NCBI GenBank assembly: GCA_963699535.1
Contig: CAVOUJ010000031.1
Span: 54,487 to 118,486, forward strand
Length of the DNA stretch: 64,000 nucleotides
Direction of reading: 5' to 3'
Source of the DNA: VBDM01 sp963699535
Lineage (GTDB): Bacteria > Pseudomonadota > Gammaproteobacteria > Burkholderiales > SG8-39
In this document: piece after piece, positions 53,928 to 63,265 of the stretch
Layout: every line of letters starts with the position of its first letter
How positions within the stretch are numbered: the first letter of the stretch is position 1
Position numbers and translations under genes: made by a program
Notes under the pieces: model-generated
What the model was told of the DNA's origin: nothing
Seen by the model: only the letters and a program-made list of their open reading frames with translations
Database searches by the model: none

Positions 53928-55682
53928 TCAGGCATTCAGCTTGTCGAGCAGCGCCCGCGCCTTCGCCGGATCGTGCGCGCGGGCGACCCGCGCGGCGAGC
54001 GCCTCCGCCTCCCGCAGCCGGGTCTGCAGGACCCGCTGCTTGATCGCGAGCAGCTGCGCCGGATGCATCGAAAACTCGCGCAGCCCGAAGCCGAGCAGGA
54101 GGCGTGTCATGGTCACGTCGCCGGCCATCTCCCCGCACACCGCGACCGGGATCCTGGCGCGCTTCGCCGCCCGTATGGTGTGCGCGACCAGTTGCAGCAC
54201 CGCCGGGTGCAGCGGATCGTACAGGTGCGCCACCGTGTCGTCGGTGCGGTCGATCGCGAGCGTGTACTGGATCAGGTCGTTGGTGCCGATCGACAGAAAA
54301 TCCAGGTTGCCCGCAAAGTAGTTGAGCGACAGCGCCGCGGCTGGCACTTCTATCATGCCGCCGATCTCGATGCGCTGGTCGTAGCGGACCTTCTGGCGGT
54401 CTAGCGTCTCCTTCGCCTGGCGCACGGCGGCGAGCGTCTGCTCGACTTCGTGCGCGTGGGCGAGCATCGGGATCAGCAGGCGTATCTTTCCGTAGCGCGA
54501 GGCGCGCAGGATCGCACGCAGCTGCGTCTGGAACATCTGCGGCTCGGCCAGGCAAAAACGTATCGCGCGAAGTCCGAGCGCCGGATTCGGGCCGCCGCGA
54601 TCGGCGCCGTTGATGGTCTTGTCCGCGCCGAGGTCGAGCGTGCGTACCGTGACCGGCCGGCCGTCCATCGCGTCGGCGACCTCGCGGTAGGCCTCGAACT
54701 GCTCGTCCTCGGAGGGCAGATCGTCGCGGTTGAGAAACAGGAACTCGCTGCGGAACAGCCCGACTCCGGCAGCGCCCGCTTCCTTGGCCTTTTTCACGTC
54801 CTGCGGCACTTCGATGTTGGCCTGGAGCTCCACCGTGACCCCGTCCAGGGTGGCCGAACGAGCGGTGCGCAGGTGCTTGAGCTTGCCGCGCTCGATGTCG
54901 ATTTCCCGGCTGCGCGCCCGGTACTCGTCGAGCACCCGCTCTCCGGGATTGACGATGAGCACGCCCTCGCGGCCGTCAACGATCAGGACCTCGCCCTCCC
55001 TGATCATGCTGCGAGCGTGATGCAGGCCGACGATCGCGGGAATGTTGAGGCTCCGCGCGACGATCGCGGTGTGCGAGGTGACCCCGCCGAGGTCGGTGAC
55101 AAAACCTGCGTAGTGGTGCTGCTTGAAGAGGATCATGTCGGCGGGCGACAGGTCGTGTGCCACCACGATCAGGTTCTTCTCCGGTGATGGCGCGGAAGGC
55201 GCATGCCCGGTGCCGAGCATGGCCTTGAGCACGCGCTCGACGACCTGCACGATATCCTGCTTGCGCTCGCGCAGGTAAGGGTCCTCGATCCCTTCGAACT
55301 GGGAAGTGAGGAAATCCATCTGCAGTACCAGCGCCCACTCGGCGTTGCAGCCGCGACTGCGGATCAGGTCGCGGGGCACCGAGGAGAGGTTGGCGTCGTT
55401 CAGCAGCATCGCGTGCAGGCCGACGATCGCCTTCATCTCCGCGAGTGCCCCGGCAAGCAGGCCGGTTTGCAGGGCCGTGAGTTCGCCGCGGACCTGAGCG
55501 ACCGCGCGGTCAAAGCGCTCGACCTCGGCTTCGATTTCCTGCGCCGCGATCTGGTAGTGGGCGACCTCCATGCGCGCGCTCGAAACCAGATGCGCGTGAC
55601 CGATCGCGATTCCTCCCGACACGCCGGCGCCGTGCAGCGTGAAGCTCGCGGCGGCCGTCTTCGAGATCTCGGCGGGCTTCAC
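53928..55682 (-). CDS. ptsI: PTS enzyme I (phosphoenolpyruvate-protein phosphotransferase)
   Basis: Takes phosphate from PEP and passes it to HPr. The 584-residue protein has the phospho-His in LGGVTSHTAIVARSLNIPAI, the PEP-binding block GAAGVGLFRSEFLFLNRDDL, LSIGTNDLIQYTLAIDRTDD and the Cys motif PVAVCGEMAGD. There is no GAF domain, so it is a plain EI, not PtsP. Its ATG overlaps the ptsH stop by 4 bp. With ptsH and a lone EIIA-Man protein, and no sugar permease, it probably works as a regulatory relay. Confidence 0.95.
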   Translation of the reverse strand: MKPAEISKTAAASFTLHGAGVSGGIAIGHAHLVSSARMEVAHYQIAAQEIEAEVERFDRAVAQVRGELTALQTGLLAGALAEMKAIVGLHAMLLNDANLSSVPRDLIRSRGCNAEWALVLQMDFLTSQFEGIEDPYLRERKQDIVQVVERVLKAMLGTGHAPSAPSPEKNLIVVAHDLSPADMILFKQHHYAGFVTDLGGVTSHTAIVARSLNIPAIVGLHHARSMIREGEVLIVDGREGVLIVNPGERVLDEYRARSREIDIERGKLKHLRTARSATLDGVTVELQANIEVPQDVKKAKEAGAAGVGLFRSEFLFLNRDDLPSEDEQFEAYREVADAMDGRPVTVRTLDLGADKTINGADRGGPNPALGLRAIRFCLAEPQMFQTQLRAILRASRYGKIRLLIPMLAHAHEVEQTLAAVRQAKETLDRQKVRYDQRIEIGGMIEVPAAALSLNYFAGNLDFLSIGTNDLIQYTLAIDRTDDTVAHLYDPLHPAVLQLVAHTIRAAKRARIPVAVCGEMAGDVTMTRLLLGFGLREFSMHPAQLLAIKQRVLQTRLREAEALAARVARAHDPAKARALLDKLNA

Positions 55683-55948
55683 TCCGCCTCTCCAAAGCGC
55701 TCCGCGACGAGCCGCGCGAGCGCCGCAAGCGCGCCTTCGGCGTCCGAGCCGTCCGCTTCGATCGTGATACGGCTTCCCTTGCCCGCGGCGAGCATCATCA
55801 CGCCCATGATGCTCTTCGCATTGACGCGCCGCCCGTTGCGCGTCAGGAACACCTCTGCCGCGAAGCCGCCCGCGACCTGCGTGAGCTTCGCCGCTGCACG
55901 CGCGTGCAGCCCGAGCTTGTTGACGACCTCAACCTCGACTTGCGGCAT
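55679..55948 (-). CDS. ptsH: Phosphocarrier protein HPr
   Basis: 89-residue phosphocarrier. The active His is in NKLGLHARAAAKLTQVAGG (residue 16) and the regulatory Ser region is NAKSIMGVMMLAAGKGS. A Ser in this second motif is compatible with HPr kinase control as in other betaproteobacteria; no hprK is in the window. It overlaps the upstream EIIA gene by 20 bp. Confidence 0.96.
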   Translation of the reverse strand: MPQVEVEVVNKLGLHARAAAKLTQVAGGFAAEVFLTRNGRRVNAKSIMGVMMLAAGKGSRITIEADGSDAEGALAALARLVAERFGEAE

Positions 55949-56342
55949 GGGAGGAATCGGGGCTCAGCCTGACCACGCCCTCGCGGCCACCGCTCAGCGC
56001 TTTTTCGACTACGCCGGCCAGCGGCGCGTCGCGGTAGGTCAGCGCGCGGATGAGCATCGGCAGGCTCGCTCCGGATGCGCCTTCGACCTTGCCGGGCTTC
56101 AGAAGGCGTGTTCCGATATTCGAGGGCGTCGCGCCGAGAATGTCGGTGAGGACCAGAACGCCCTGGCCGCTGTCGAGCTGGCGCACCAATTCCAGCGCCT
56201 GCGGGAGGATCGCCTCGGGATCATCGTGCACGGTCACGCCGAGCTGCTGAACCTGGAGGGGGCGCTTGCCGAGGACGTGGCTCGCCCCGTGAATGAGCGC
56301 TTCGCCGAAGGCGCCGTGAGCGACGATGAGAATGCCTACCAT
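55929..56342 (-). CDS. PTS EIIA component, mannose (PTS-IIA-Man) family
   Basis: 137-residue protein beginning MVGILIVAHGAFGEALI, where His9 is the phosphorylation site of IIA-Man domains. VLVLTDILGATPSNIGTRLL is the second family block. No IIB, IIC or IID partner is adjacent, so it probably senses phosphoryl flow rather than moving sugar. First gene of EIIA-ptsH-ptsI, downstream of gshB in the same direction. Confidence 0.9.
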   Translation of the reverse strand: MVGILIVAHGAFGEALIHGASHVLGKRPLQVQQLGVTVHDDPEAILPQALELVRQLDSGQGVLVLTDILGATPSNIGTRLLKPGKVEGASGASLPMLIRALTYRDAPLAGVVEKALSGGREGVVRLSPDSSHAASRG

Positions 56343-56391
56343 GCCCTATTTTGCAGCGGCGCCGGGAATTCGGTAAGAGGGCCAGATCAAA

Positions 56392-57339
56392 CTACGCCGC
56401 GCAAGCCGCCTCGAGAGCATCGAGGAACATGCCCGCGACGTTGAAGCCGGTCTGCTGGGTGATTTCGACGAAGCAGGTGGGACTGGTGACGTTGATCTCG
56501 GTGAGCCAGTCGCCGATCACGTCCAGTCCCACCAGAAGCAGGCCGCGGCTCGCGAGCACGGGCCCCAGAGAATTCGCGATCTCCAGATCGCGAGCCGAAA
56601 GCGGTCTCGCCACGCCGGTCCCGCCGGCGGCGAGATTGCCGCGCGTCTCCCCGGGCTTGGGGATGCGCGCGAGGCAGTGAGGCACCGGTTTCCCCGCGAT
56701 CAGCAGGATGCGCTTGTCGCCGTCGCGGATCTCCGGGATATAGCGCTGCGCCATGATCGAGACGGCGCCGTAGCCGGTGAGCGTTTCGATGATGACGTTG
56801 CGGTTGGGATCGCGGTCTGTGACGCGGAACACCGAGTGCCCGCCCATTGCATCGAGCGGCTTGAGCACCACATCGCCGTTCGCGTCGATGAATTCCTGCA
56901 ATTCGCGCTCCAGGCGCGTGACCAGCGTCGGCGCCGCGAACTTCGGGAACTCCGCGATGGCGAGCTTCTCGCTGTGGTCGCGCAGCGCGCGGGGATGGTT
57001 GAACACCCTCGCGCCCTGCCTCTGCGCGAGCTCCAGCAGCCACGTGCTGGTGAGGTACTCGGCGTCGAAGGGCGGGTCCTTGCGCATCAGCACGGCGTCG
57101 AACTCGGAAAGAGGTTGCTGCCGCGGAGAACCGCCGGCCTGATACCAGTCGTCCTTCCTTCCCGTGAGGGTCAGCGGGCAGTATTCACCGATTACGAGGC
57201 CACCCTTCCACATCACGCCATCCTGCATCAGGAAAAAGAGATCGTGGCCGCGCCTCGCGGCCTCACCCATCATCGCGTAGGTCGAGTCCTTGTGGATCTT
57301 GAACGAAGCCAGAGGATCGACGATGAAGGCTATTCTCAT
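56392..57339 (-). CDS. gshB: Glutathione synthetase
   Basis: ATP-grasp ligase joining glycine to gamma-glutamylcysteine. Of 315 residues, MRIAFIVDPLASFKIHKDST is the typical start, LMRKDPPFDAEY, VLKPLDAMGGHSVFRV (ATP-grasp loop), QRYIPEIRDGDKRILLIAG and GLDVIGDWLTEINVTSP follow. The gene is intact. It often precedes the EIIA-HPr-EI genes in betaproteobacteria. Confidence 0.96.
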   Translation of the reverse strand: MRIAFIVDPLASFKIHKDSTYAMMGEAARRGHDLFFLMQDGVMWKGGLVIGEYCPLTLTGRKDDWYQAGGSPRQQPLSEFDAVLMRKDPPFDAEYLTSTWLLELAQRQGARVFNHPRALRDHSEKLAIAEFPKFAAPTLVTRLERELQEFIDANGDVVLKPLDAMGGHSVFRVTDRDPNRNVIIETLTGYGAVSIMAQRYIPEIRDGDKRILLIAGKPVPHCLARIPKPGETRGNLAAGGTGVARPLSARDLEIANSLGPVLASRGLLLVGLDVIGDWLTEINVTSPTCFVEITQQTGFNVAGMFLDALEAACAA

Positions 57340-57465
57340 TTGCGAAGCGCGCGAAACCTCCGCGCCTCAAGCGACGGGAAGGGACGAAGAAATTCTAGCC
57401 CATACGGCGCGCAGCGTCAGTACGATGGAACGCTTGCCGGGCGCGGTGATAGCGACTGGGCGCGC

Positions 57466-59428
57466 CTAGCTCGCCGGCTGGGCCTGCAGTCCGCCCTTGG
57501 GCGGCGCGACGTGGCGGTGGCGCCAGACGCCGACGATTATCGCGGCCAGCACGAACGCGGCTGTAGCGGCCGAAACGTTATCGTCGGGGTAGAACAGCGC
57601 AACGAAGGCCACGATTAGAAGCAACGCTCGCAGCAGGATGTCTCCGGCCGGATTCTCAACGAGCCGCCCGAACATTGCGAGGGCAGTCCCGCACGTGCCG
57701 ATCGTCACGACCAGCGTACTGAAGACTTGCGTCCAGCCGGGGTGTACCACCATTTCGGCTCGCGAGAATATGGCGAAGGTCATGAGCGTGATCGGCAGGC
57801 AGATCTTCAACGCGACCCACATGGTCTGCATGAAGGAGGCCTGGGCGATGCGCGCGGAGATCGCGGCCGTGAGCGAAGTCGGCGGCGACAGCTCGCCCCA
57901 GACCGACATCAGGAAGACGAAGAAGTGCGCGACCCAGGGATTGACGCCGAGCTTGGTCAGGGGAGCCACGATGACGACCGCGCCGATGATGTAGGTCGCC
58001 GTCGGCGGCAGGCCCATGCCGACCAGCCAAGCCGAAAACGAAGGACATGAGAATCAGGGCGATGATGTTCCAGGAGCCGAGGTCGAGCAGCATGCCCCCC
58101 ATGCGGTTGATGAAGCCGGTCACGGTGAAGAGCCCGATCATGATGCCGAGGGTCGCGAGCAGGAGCGTCAGATAGGACGTCATGTCCGCGTGGGTCTCGA
58201 TGGAGAGGCGCACGTTGCCGAGGAAAGTCTCCTGCGCGGCCGCCGGATCCTTCAGCACGTGCTTGAAGTACAGGAAGTTGAGGAGCAGGAGAACGAACAT
58301 GAAGGCCGCGGTATAGAGCGCCGCGAGCAACTCCCCCATGCCGATCCAGCCCATCATCGCCATGAGAAACAGGACTCCGAGGAAGAAAATCGAGGTCTTG
58401 ACCTGGTTGTAGGCCGACACCTTGGGCGCCTCGATCGATTCGCGCGGCATCAGGCGCACGGCGAGAAGGTAGACGGCCAGGGCGAGCGACACGTAGTAGA
58501 CGAACGCGAGGGCGAACCCGCGGACCACCACGTCCCAGTAGGGCACGCCGAGGAACTCCGACATCAGGAACGCGCCGACACCCATCATGGGCGGCATGAT
58601 CAGGCCGCCCATCGAAGCCGCGGTCTCGACCGCGGCGGCGAAGGTTCCCGGCACGCCGTAGCGCTTCATCAGCGGAATGGTGATGGTGCCGACCACGACC
58701 GCATTGGCCGAGCCGCTGCCGCTCACCATGCCGATCGCCATCGACCCCATTACCGCCGCTTGCGGCACCATTTGCCGCGAGCGGCCGGCCAGCCGCTGCA
58801 TGAAATGGATCATCGCGCTCTGCGCGCCGAACCCGTTCCCGATGGAAGCAAGCAGCAGGAAGGCCGAGATCAGGGTCAGTGCGATCTGGCCGTAGAGCCC
58901 GTAGATCCCGTTCGACATCTCGACCGTGCTGGAAGTGACCACGCGATAGAAACTCGTGCCCGGATGCCAGAAGAAGTCGATCGGGCTCAGGTAGCCGAAC
59001 AGCGTGTAGAGCACGAGCACGATATTGACCCAGAACAGAGTGGGATGGGCCAGCCGCGACAGTTCCATCACCAGCAGGAACATGAGCAGGCCGACGACGA
59101 AATCCTGCTTCGTATAGGAGCCCTGCCGCCAGATCGCGATGTCTTCGTACTGATAGAGGAAGTAGACAAAGGCGTAGACGCAGATGGCGATGTAGAACAC
59201 CACCAGTGCGTGGTTTGCGATCCTGGGCAGCCACCGGTAGAGAAGATCCTTCTGGTACATGAAGAGGATCTGCAGGACCAGCGCGATCGGCAGCAACCGG
59301 GACACCAGTTCCTGCGCGCCGCCGTAGCCGGTGTAGCAGTACCACACCACCCAGACGAACAGGACGAGCGAGAAGCCGAAGGTCAGATTCTTGAGGTTGG
59401 CGTGAGTCTTGAGCCAGTCACTCGACAC
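57466..59428 (-). CDS. TRAP transporter fused permease (4TM/12TM, TAXI type), one frameshift
   Basis: Fused membrane component of a TAXI-type TRAP transporter. About 650 residues with 16 or more helices. Landmarks are MVSGSGSANAVVVGTITIPL, AAVETAASMGGLIMPPMMGV and, after a shift near 58025, GLPPTATYIIGAVVIVAPLT. GELSPPTSLTAAISARIA is the C-terminal conserved block. The partner TAXI receptor lies immediately upstream beyond a terminator hairpin. Substrate unknown. Confidence 0.9.
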
Positions 59429-59506
59429 GGTTGTCCCTCCTGGGGCGGAAGCGCTCGGATTGCGACGCTCAGCGGCCGGCTGAGCGGTCCGCCCGACCCT
59501 GTCTTG

Positions 59507-59527
59507 AAAAACCCGCGAGCGCGCGGG
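59507..59527 (-). terminator. Rho-independent terminator between TAXI receptor and permease
   Basis: On the minus strand, CCCGCG-CGCT-CGCGGG is followed by TTTTT (59511-59507). A second hairpin, ACGGGAGCC/GGCTCCCGT, lies just upstream at about 59528-59557. Partial termination here would give more receptor than permease, a common arrangement for binding-protein transporters. Confidence 0.7.
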
Positions 59528-59581
59528 ACGGGAGCCGCAAGGTCTCGAGGCTCCCGTTTCTCCGATGACTCGCTCAGTCGC

Positions 59582-60623
59582 CTATTTCGCGATCTTCCAC
59601 TTGTTGTTCCAGGCTTTTTGCTCTTTCAGGAACTTGGCGAGGCCCGCGTGCACGGGAATATCCGGATTGGCGTTGATCCCCTGCACCTGCATGCCGACGA
59701 AGTCCTTGGCCATCGGCGTGAATCCCGGATCGGCCTGCGCGAGCTGTGTCCTTGTTCTTGTAGAAGGCACTCACCATCTTGTAGACGACATCCTCAGGCA
59801 TGTCCGGGCGTACGTTGTAGGCGAACAGGATCGGCACGCCGTGGATCTGCGTGACCCCGACGTCCTTGCTGAAGGCATCCTTCGGATTCACGTCCACGAC
59901 CGCGAGGCCGGCCGCCTTCAGCTTGGCGACCTCTTCGGGGCAGGGGTTGATCACCTTCACGTCCATGCGCACCTCGGTCTCCTTCCAGTAGGGCGCAAGC
60001 GAGCGGCCGGCGGTCGTGTACGCGACCGAGCCGGCGATCGTGCCGGCCTGCAAGGCGTCGGTCTGGCTCTTGGCGTCGATCTGGACGTGCTTGAACTGGT
60101 AGCCGAGCGTCTTGTAGATGCGCTGGAAGTTCAGCCAGTTCATGAAACCGGCTGTCGTGTAGAACACCGGCTTGCCGCTGAAGTCGCCCCAGCACCTGTA
60201 CTTGCCGGCGTCCTTGGCCGCGACGGCCATGAAGGATTCCATCGGATAGGCGTACCAGGCATGCACCAGCTTCGCCTTGGCGGGCGTGTAGTCCTTGAAT
60301 CCCCCTTCGCCGGCATAGAGCTGCGTCATGCCGACGTCGGCCGTGTAGCCGATCTCGCCGGTGCCGTCCATCGCCGCTTTCATGGCGCCGGTGGTCGACG
60401 GGTAGGGGTTGACGGTGACGGTGTATTGGCCGCCGAGCGCGTCTTCGACGATCTTCACCATCGAGGCGGCGACCTTGTATCCGTAGGAATCCACGCTGGA
60501 CGTGGCCCAGCGGATCGACTTGCGCTCCTGCGCGGAGGCCGTTCCGATCGCCATGACCGCGAACAAGGCGGTAAGGGCCGCCGCGGATACCGACAGGCTG
60601 TAATCCAGTCTTCTCTTGAACAT
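59582..60623 (-). CDS. TAXI family TRAP solute-binding protein, one frameshift
   Basis: Periplasmic receptor of the second TRAP system. The signal peptide ends near IGTASAQERK, then IRWATSSVDSYGYKVAAS, NPYPSTTGAMKAAMDGTGEI, and GYTADVGMTQLYAGEGGF. The last part, KDFVGMQVQGINANPDIPVH, follows a shift near 59750. ATG 60623 has AGGAG 7 nt upstream and is preferred over ATG 60644. Repaired length is about 347 residues. Confidence 0.88.
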
Positions 60624-60830
60624 CGATTTCTCCTTTGAGTGCATGGGATGGAGCGCGCTCCTCTTGTCTTTTCCCGAAGCAACGCCCGTGGAAACCTGCG
60701 GTTTCAGGCACGTGTCCCGCAGTCGAGTCCCTGCTATTTGACGCCGCGGTGCCCCTTCCTGTCAACGAATGGCGAACGGCTCCGCCGTAGGTCGTCGAAG
60801 GGGCGCGAAAGCTTGATTTTGATCAACCCT

Positions 60831-60937
60831 CGCGCTCGGAGATTTCGATCCGTTCCCGCAGGGGTCCCTGACATAGCGAGGGATCGGCCAGTTGCGCTGT
60901 TCTTGATCACGGGTCCCTCGATGATGGTCGCGCGCGG
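60831..60937 (-). pseudogene. Decayed fragment of a VOC/glyoxalase gene end (copy 1)
   Basis: This stretch matches the 3' part of the intact VOC gene at 63266-63646 at about three quarters of positions by eye, without an open frame. Shared blocks are GGGGTCCCTGAC, GGATCGGCCAGTTG and GGGCCCTCGATGA-like sequence. The rest of the gene is not recognisable. It lies in a 560-bp gap upstream of the orphan receptor gene. Confidence 0.7.
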
Positions 60938-61183
60938 CAGCGAGGCGCGAAGCGCTGGCTCTGCGCGAAAAGTGACCGAAGGCCGCGAGATGTCTTGCCC
61001 ATATGGCGCCGACGTCGGCGTGTGTCCCGTTGCTGGAGGCGGGGCGCAGTGCTAGAGTGCCCAGCCTCCGAGCTTGACCACGGACTCACCAAGATCGGCG
61101 TGCTGATCTGCCTGTGGCAGCGCTGGCCCCATTACGATCCCGCGATGGCCTGACCGCGCCCCACTGCCTTACAAGGAGAATAC
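60938..61183. other. Unassigned intergenic sequence
   Basis: No convincing gene. A short open stretch ending in TGA at 61153 encodes IGVLICLWQRWPHYDPAMA on the plus strand and could be the tail of a lost gene; I cannot assign it. The last bases hold AAGGAGAA, the ribosome-binding site of the next gene. Confidence 0.4.
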
Positions 61184-62044
61184 ATGTCTCGAATAGCCGC
61201 ATTCGTGTTCGCTTCGCTCTTCGCCGCGGGCGTCGCAGCCCAGGCTCCGGGACTCGACGGCCGGCTGAAGAAGATCGCCGCCACGAAGACCATCACCATC
61301 GCCTACCGTTCCGACGCGACCCCGTTCTCATTCACGGACGATAACAAGCAGGTGGTCGGCTTTTCCATCGACCTCTGCAAACGGGTCGTGAATTCGATCG
61401 AGCGCCAGCTCAACGTGCAGGGGCTGCAGGTGCGCTGGCTCCCCGTCACCACCCAGACCCGCTTCGATGCCGTCGCCAAGGGCCAGGCGGACATGGAGTG
61501 CGGCGCGAGCACCGTGACGCTCACGCGCCTGAAGCAGGTGGACTTCTCGAGCTACATCTTCGTCGAGGCCACCGGTCTCCTGACCAAGGTCGACTTGGGC
61601 CTGCGGTCGCTGTCGGACATGTCCGGCAGGAAGATCGCCGTCGTCGCGGGCACGACCAACGAGCGGGCGGTCAACGCGCAACTCGCGCGGCGCCAGTTGA
61701 GCGCGAGCGTGATTCCGTTCAAGACTCGCGACGAAGCGTTCGCTGCCCTCCAGGAAGGGAAGGTGGATGCTTTCGCTAGCGACAAGCTTCTGCTGGTGGG
61801 ATCCGCGATCATGGCGAGGGACCCGAAGTCGCTCACCATCCTTCCCGACGAACTCTCGTTCGAGCCCTACGGCATCGTGCTGCCGCGCGGCGATGCGGCT
61901 TTCCGCCTCGCAGTCAACACGGGACTCTCCCAGATCTACGGCAGCGGGGAAATCGGGGAAATCTTCGGCCGCTGGTTCCGCCAGTTCGGCGAGCCGAGCA
62001 CGGTCCTCAAAGCGATGTACATCCTCGGGGCGATTCCCGACTGA
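61184..62044 (+). CDS. Amino-acid-type ABC transporter substrate-binding protein (family 3)
   Basis: 286-residue periplasmic receptor similar to glutamate/aspartate-binding GltI. The signal peptide is AAFVFASLFAAGVAAQAP. Family-3 landmarks are ITIAYRSDATPFSFTDDNKQ, GFSIDLCKRVV, RFDAVAKGQADMECGASTVT and KIAVVAGTTNERAV. AAGGAG precedes ATG 61184. No permease or ATPase genes are adjacent, so it is an orphan receptor here. Confidence 0.9.
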   Translation: MSRIAAFVFASLFAAGVAAQAPGLDGRLKKIAATKTITIAYRSDATPFSFTDDNKQVVGFSIDLCKRVVNSIERQLNVQGLQVRWLPVTTQTRFDAVAKGQADMECGASTVTLTRLKQVDFSSYIFVEATGLLTKVDLGLRSLSDMSGRKIAVVAGTTNERAVNAQLARRQLSASVIPFKTRDEAFAALQEGKVDAFASDKLLLVGSAIMARDPKSLTILPDELSFEPYGIVLPRGDAAFRLAVNTGLSQIYGSGEIGEIFGRWFRQFGEPSTVLKAMYILGAIPD

Positions 62045-62084
62045 GCGGGCGCGGCGCAAGACCACCCGGGCCCGAGCGCCTACC

Positions 62085-62127
62085 TCAGCCGGCGCGCTCT
62101 GAGATCTCTACGAGGTTTCCGTCGGGG
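62085..62127 (-). pseudogene. Decayed fragment of a VOC/glyoxalase gene end (copy 2)
   Basis: 43 bp starting with the stop-codon complement TCAGCCGGCGCG match the last 43 bp of the intact VOC gene (63266-63308) at about 35 positions by eye. The match ends abruptly at GTCGGGG. It is too short to encode anything. Confidence 0.65.
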
Positions 62128-62144
62128 GGTGAAGCAAAGAAGTC

Positions 62145-62160
62145 TTCCCTGATCAGGGAA
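62145..62160. repeat. 16-bp perfect palindrome at the FN3 gene end
   Basis: TTCCCTGATCAGGGAA is a perfect palindrome spanning the stop codon of the FN3 lipoprotein gene. It could form a short hairpin or be a binding site; no T-run follows, so it is not a typical terminator. Confidence 0.5.
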
Positions 62161-63073
62161 TATCCTTGAACACCTCGTTCGAATAGACGCTTTCGTTGTT
62201 CAGCGTGTCCGTGGCCGTAACGACGAAGTAGTATCGGGTCGCTCCACTGAGTCCGAGCACGCTATGGGTGGTAACGTTACCCACGGCTACACCCTGACCG
62301 AAGGGCTGGAGGTACGTTCCGGGGGCATTTCCGAAATAAATACGGTACCCGCTGAGATTTGGAGCAGCGACCGGGTCCCACGCCAGGCTCACGCTGTTAG
62401 ACGGCGGTGGCGCCGTCGTGACGCTCGCGCTGGCCGCGCTGGATACGTTGCCCGCCGCGTCGCGAGCCGCAACGGTATAGGTGTAGGTTGTCCCGGCAGA
62501 CAGACCCACGTCGGAATAGGTCGTGGTGGTAGGGGTCGCGATCTGGGTGCCGTTGCGGCGAACGATATAACCGGTCACCCCGACGTTGTCGGTCGACGCA
62601 GTCCATGAGAGGTTGGCACCGGTTGAACCCGCCGCTGCGGCTGAGAAGCCGCTGGGCTGGGAGGGTGGTGTCGTGTCGGGAGCGCTTGCGGTCGTGACGC
62701 TCGCGCTGGCCGCGCTGGATACGTTGCCCGCCGCATCGCGGGCCGCAACGGTATAGGTGTAGGTTGTCCCGGCAGACAGGCCCGCGTCGGCAAAGGTCGT
62801 GGTGGTCGGAGTCGCGATCTGGGTGCCGTTGCGGCGAACGATGTAGCCGATCACCCCCACGTTGTCTGTAGCTGCGCCCCATCCGAGGTTCGCACCGGTC
62901 ATGCCGGTCGCCACCGCAATAAAGCCGTTCGGCTGGGAGGGCGGCGTCGTGTCGGTCGGTGCCGGGTTCGACCAAGTGGCCGAACTGCTGCTGCCACCTC
63001 CGCAGGCGGCGAGCGCCATGGTCAACAAGACAGGGAGCAGGAGGCTGTTCAATCGCTTCATGAGGAATCTCAC
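62153..63073 (-). CDS. Fibronectin type III repeat lipoprotein
   Basis: 306-residue exported protein. The lipobox is MALAACGGG (Cys24). Two nearly identical FN3 domains (about residues 41-132 and 133-224) carry DTTPPSQP, DNVGVTGYIVRRNGTQIATP and AGTTYTYTVAARDAAGNVSS. A third, more distant FN3-like domain (SVSLAWDPVAAPNLSGYRIY, RYYFVVTATDTLNNES) ends the protein. GTG 63073 or ATG 63061 may be the start. Such proteins are often surface adhesins or carbohydrate-binding modules; no enzyme domain is visible. Confidence 0.85.
   Translation of the reverse strand: MRFLMKRLNSLLLPVLLTMALAACGGGSSSSATWSNPAPTDTTPPSQPNGFIAVATGMTGANLGWGAATDNVGVIGYIVRRNGTQIATPTTTTFADAGLSAGTTYTYTVAARDAAGNVSSAASASVTTASAPDTTPPSQPSGFSAAAAGSTGANLSWTASTDNVGVTGYIVRRNGTQIATPTTTTYSDVGLSAGTTYTYTVAARDAAGNVSSAASASVTTAPPPSNSVSLAWDPVAAPNLSGYRIYFGNAPGTYLQPFGQGVAVGNVTTHSVLGLSGATRYYFVVTATDTLNNESVYSNEVFKDIP
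62402..62953. repeat. Two tandem 276-bp FN3-coding repeats
   Basis: Two consecutive 276-bp units (62678-62953 and 62402-62677) encode the first two FN3 domains. Long stretches are identical at DNA level, for example around GTGACGCTCGCGCTGGCCGC at 62418 and 62694. This suggests recent duplication or gene conversion. Confidence 0.85.
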
Positions 63074-63265
63074 TGCACGGCCGACACGGTGAGCTCCGGC
63101 CGAGCTGCGGGAATGTCATTGCGATTGATGGTATGCCGATGACATACGACGCCGGTGTGCAATACAAACGGTTTTTCTCACCGTGCTCATTCATTTGTGG
63201 GAAAAGTCTCGAAGCTAGGTTGTGCGGCGGGAGTGGTCGGTCCCCGGGAAGACCTGAACGCCTTT

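Noticed and set aside
58016..59854. A 612-codon plus-strand frame opposite the TAXI-type permease
   Set aside because: Its translation is His/Glu/Arg-rich and mirrors the membrane helices of the real minus-strand gene. No family is recognisable.
61080..61155. The open stretch ending in HYDPAMA as a transposase remnant
   Set aside because: The piece is under 25 codons and I cannot match it to any transposase family, so it is left unassigned.
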